64,000 nucleotides of DNA from Aradus depressus. Its lineage: Eukaryota > Arthropoda > Insecta > Hemiptera > Aradidae. Location: the NCBI GenBank assembly GCA_963662175.1, contig OY759218.1, forward strand, positions 6,874,001 through 6,938,000, written 5' to 3'. Each line of letters begins with the position of its first letter. Position 1 is the first letter of the stretch. This document shows positions 62,337-64,000 of the stretch, one piece after another. The position numbers and the translations under genes are program-made. The notes under the pieces were generated by a model that saw only the letters and a program-made list of their open reading frames with translations, made no database searches and was not told the origin of the DNA.

Positions 62337-62680
62337 TTAGGTTAGGTTTTATGTCTCATGCCCGGGCTTTGACTACGAGGTCATATCGCCTACTACCAGA
62401 GCGCACTTTCGTCACTCTGGTGGGCATGAGCCCGACTCTACTGTGGGAGTCCTAAATTTTGCCTACCCTAAATTTTGATTCACCTAGGGTAGGGGTCTTT
62501 AACGAGTACCTGACATAGGAGAGGCTCGAGACCATCGCTTAACGTCCCATCCGAAGGACGGCGTGCTTAAGTTTATTTTACCTCCCAGATAAAATAGACT
62601 AAGGGCCTCGGTCGGGTTTCGAACCTACGATCTTGAGCTCAGAAGGCAAGCACGCATACCACTGAGCTACCAGCGCCCTC
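62337..62680 (-). mobile_element. tRNA-derived SINE, full length
   Basis: Reversed copy closely matching 24582-24925: tail 'ttaggttaggttttatg', 'ctcatgcccgggctttgac', 'cttaacgtcccatccgaag', 'ggtttcgaacctacg' (B box reversed) and 'gagctaccagcgccctc' (A box reversed). Inserted into family A. Confidence 0.95.
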
Positions 62681-62689
62681 CACCCATAA

Positions 62690-62800
62690 ATATATATATT
62701 CTATTGGGAGTTATCGTGCTTATAAACTTCCATTCCGGTAAAAACTCAAGATGGAATTTCTGACCGATTACATAACTTCCCCTAGACTTCGTATATAGAA
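62690..62800 (+). repeat. Family A right part after SINE
   Basis: 'tctattgggagttatcgtgc', 'aaaactcaagatggaatttc', 'gaccgattacataacttccc', 'ctagacttcgtata'. Confidence 0.88.
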
Positions 62801-62804
62801 ATAG

Positions 62805-63222
62805 AAAACTTTTCGGTGAATCATCGGCTTCGCCAGCACGAATTAATCAACTACGTTTTCGCTCTCCCTCCACAACCGACCGTTTGTGCTAAAAATCAAT
62901 TGATTTACATAGTGACATCTGAATCCTCACACTAAATTTTGTGTCGATACATTCATTATAATGGCAGTTGTAAGCGTTTTTGAGTTAAGCCTCCCTCTTC
63001 ACACATGTCCTCTTTACGAGGATTTGAATGTAAATGTGAAATTTCATGTCGATACATCCATTCAATCGGGAGTTATCTTCTTCAAGGCACACATAGACAG
63101 GCCGCCATCTTTTTAAAACTTGTTGGTATTAAAGATTCAGAAAACATGAAATTCCGCTGCAAACTCAACCAGATCGATTAAATAACTTCCCCTATACTTC
63201 GTATAACTGGAGAAGTAAGAAG
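62805..63222 (+). repeat. Family A copy with right hairpin
   Basis: 'ttcggtgaatcatcggcttc', left modules, 'gtgtcgatacattcattataatgg', to 'acttcccctatacttcgtat' and 'aactggagaagtaa'. Adjacent to the previous copy in the same orientation. Confidence 0.92.
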
Positions 63223-63829
63223 AGAGCCGACGACCCTGTTACCATGACAACTAGCGCGACTGTCTAGAATGTATTTAATTTTAATTGGTATCTATTTAAT
63301 ATAATTCAATTGAGGGCAAGGTCCAAAGCCCACTGAGAGCCCTTTAGGAAAGTTCCGTGCAACAGCGACGTGCTTGTTTTTTATTATTAGAAATACAGAA
63401 ATAGTTACATGAATAGCCAATTATTTATTCATAAATGTTGATCCAGAGGCAATGAATGATATTCTTTTTCAATGGATCTTTTTGTGCAATTATTTAACGC
63501 TTGATTTTCTTTACATTTCAATGCATTTATAAAAGTATATTATTTCTTGAATAGGATTTCAATAATGAGTATATAAGAAATATTTTTCTATCAGAAAATA
63601 TGATTCTCTGAACATGAAAAAAAATTAAATTAAATTTCTAGAAAATGCCTCACAAACAATGAACTCATGGGAATATATACATAGCTAGTAAAGGCACATA
63701 CATTTTTTTAAATATAAACAATTTTATAGGCTATGAATGTAGTTAATTTAATTTAAATAGAACATTGTGTTTTATAAGTCAAAATATATAACATTTGTAT
63801 AAGTAAAAGAAGAAAATTTCTTCGACATT
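63223..63829. other. AT-rich spacer
   Basis: 'ccctttaggaaagttccgtgca' at 63339 resembles 'ccctatgggaaagttctgtgca' at 15679, a small dispersed word. No gene seen. Confidence 0.4.
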
Positions 63830-64000
63830 TAATGTCGTCGTTGAATCACCGGCAATGTACAGAGCGGAATATTCAACTAAGTTTGCGCTCTCTCTTCAAA
63901 ACCAAGGCCGTTTGGGCTCTAAATCAACAGTTGACGTAGTAGCCTCTGACCCCAATCTTCCCTTCGGCCAATTTTCTGGGAAATTGATAGGTGTCGTCCA
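63830..64000 (+). repeat. Family A left part, cut by window end
   Basis: 'gtcgttgaatcaccggcaatg', 'tttgcgctctctcttcaaa', 'ttcggccaattttctggg', 'gataggtgtcgtcc'. Continues beyond the window. Confidence 0.88.

Overview
The window is eukaryotic nuclear DNA, AT-rich and gene-poor, consisting almost entirely of repeats. I found no host gene with a convincing intact reading frame, no rRNA, no functional tRNA gene and no CRISPR. The coding sequence I recognise all belongs to decayed or internally deleted transposable elements: Tc1/mariner (a mariner, a Tc1 and a DUF4817-type element), pogo/Tigger, PIF/Harbinger with a MADF gene, a Penelope-like element (PLE) with a GIY-YIG endonuclease, and non-LTR retrotransposon 3' ends of RNase H-bearing R1/I-like, RTE-like and Jockey-like types. 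This mixture suggests an arthropod; I cannot name the species.

Layout. 69-2430 is a 102-bp minisatellite of 23 equal-length units. 2431-3800 is AT-rich. 3800-6345 is a family A repeat split by a Helitron-like element that carries two tandem arrays. 6740-7333 is a non-LTR 3' end with a poly(A) tail. 7.6-19.1 kb is mostly family A and B repeats, three short tandem arrays or fragments and AT-rich filler. 19.7-20.2 kb is an RTE-like 3' end and 21.1-21.9 kb a Harbinger derivative. 23.7-24.9 kb holds a purine tract and a full tRNA-derived SINE with a 14-bp target duplication. 26.1-27.6 kb is a nested pair of inverted-repeat elements. 31.2-31.9 kb is a Tc1 remnant, 33.1-34.4 kb a PLE with 12-bp target duplications, and 35.3-35.8 kb an RTE-like end. 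37.7-42.4 kb has palindromes, an R1-like end and a perfect 76-bp inverted repeat. 45.0-47.2 kb has a minisatellite, an unidentified open frame and a Tigger element. 48.9-54.8 kb has RT fragments, a second Tigger, a mariner inserted in family B, and a 207-bp hammerhead-bearing mini-element inserted in family C with a 15-bp duplication. 56.6-59.3 kb has SINEs, a Harbinger transposase fragment and a Jockey-like end. 59.27-61.27 kb is a 39-bp minisatellite. 61.7-64.0 kb has SINEs and family A.

Three dispersed non-coding families recur. Family A (about 0.55-0.9 kb, roughly 30 pieces) runs from a CGGTGAATCACCGG palindrome plus TACTTCCCCAGC to a terminal hairpin ending GCTGGGGAAGTA. Family B (about 0.6-0.8 kb) begins near a GGTTGGTATAAGAAAGT word and ends in a similar hairpin. 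Family C has two copies. A and B share their 3' segment, which suggests common ancestry or a common mobilising machinery. The most interesting signal is a set of PLE-type palindromic arms with hammerhead-ribozyme-like cores, including one very short element with clear target duplications. All functional statements are inference from reading the sequence; no searches were run.
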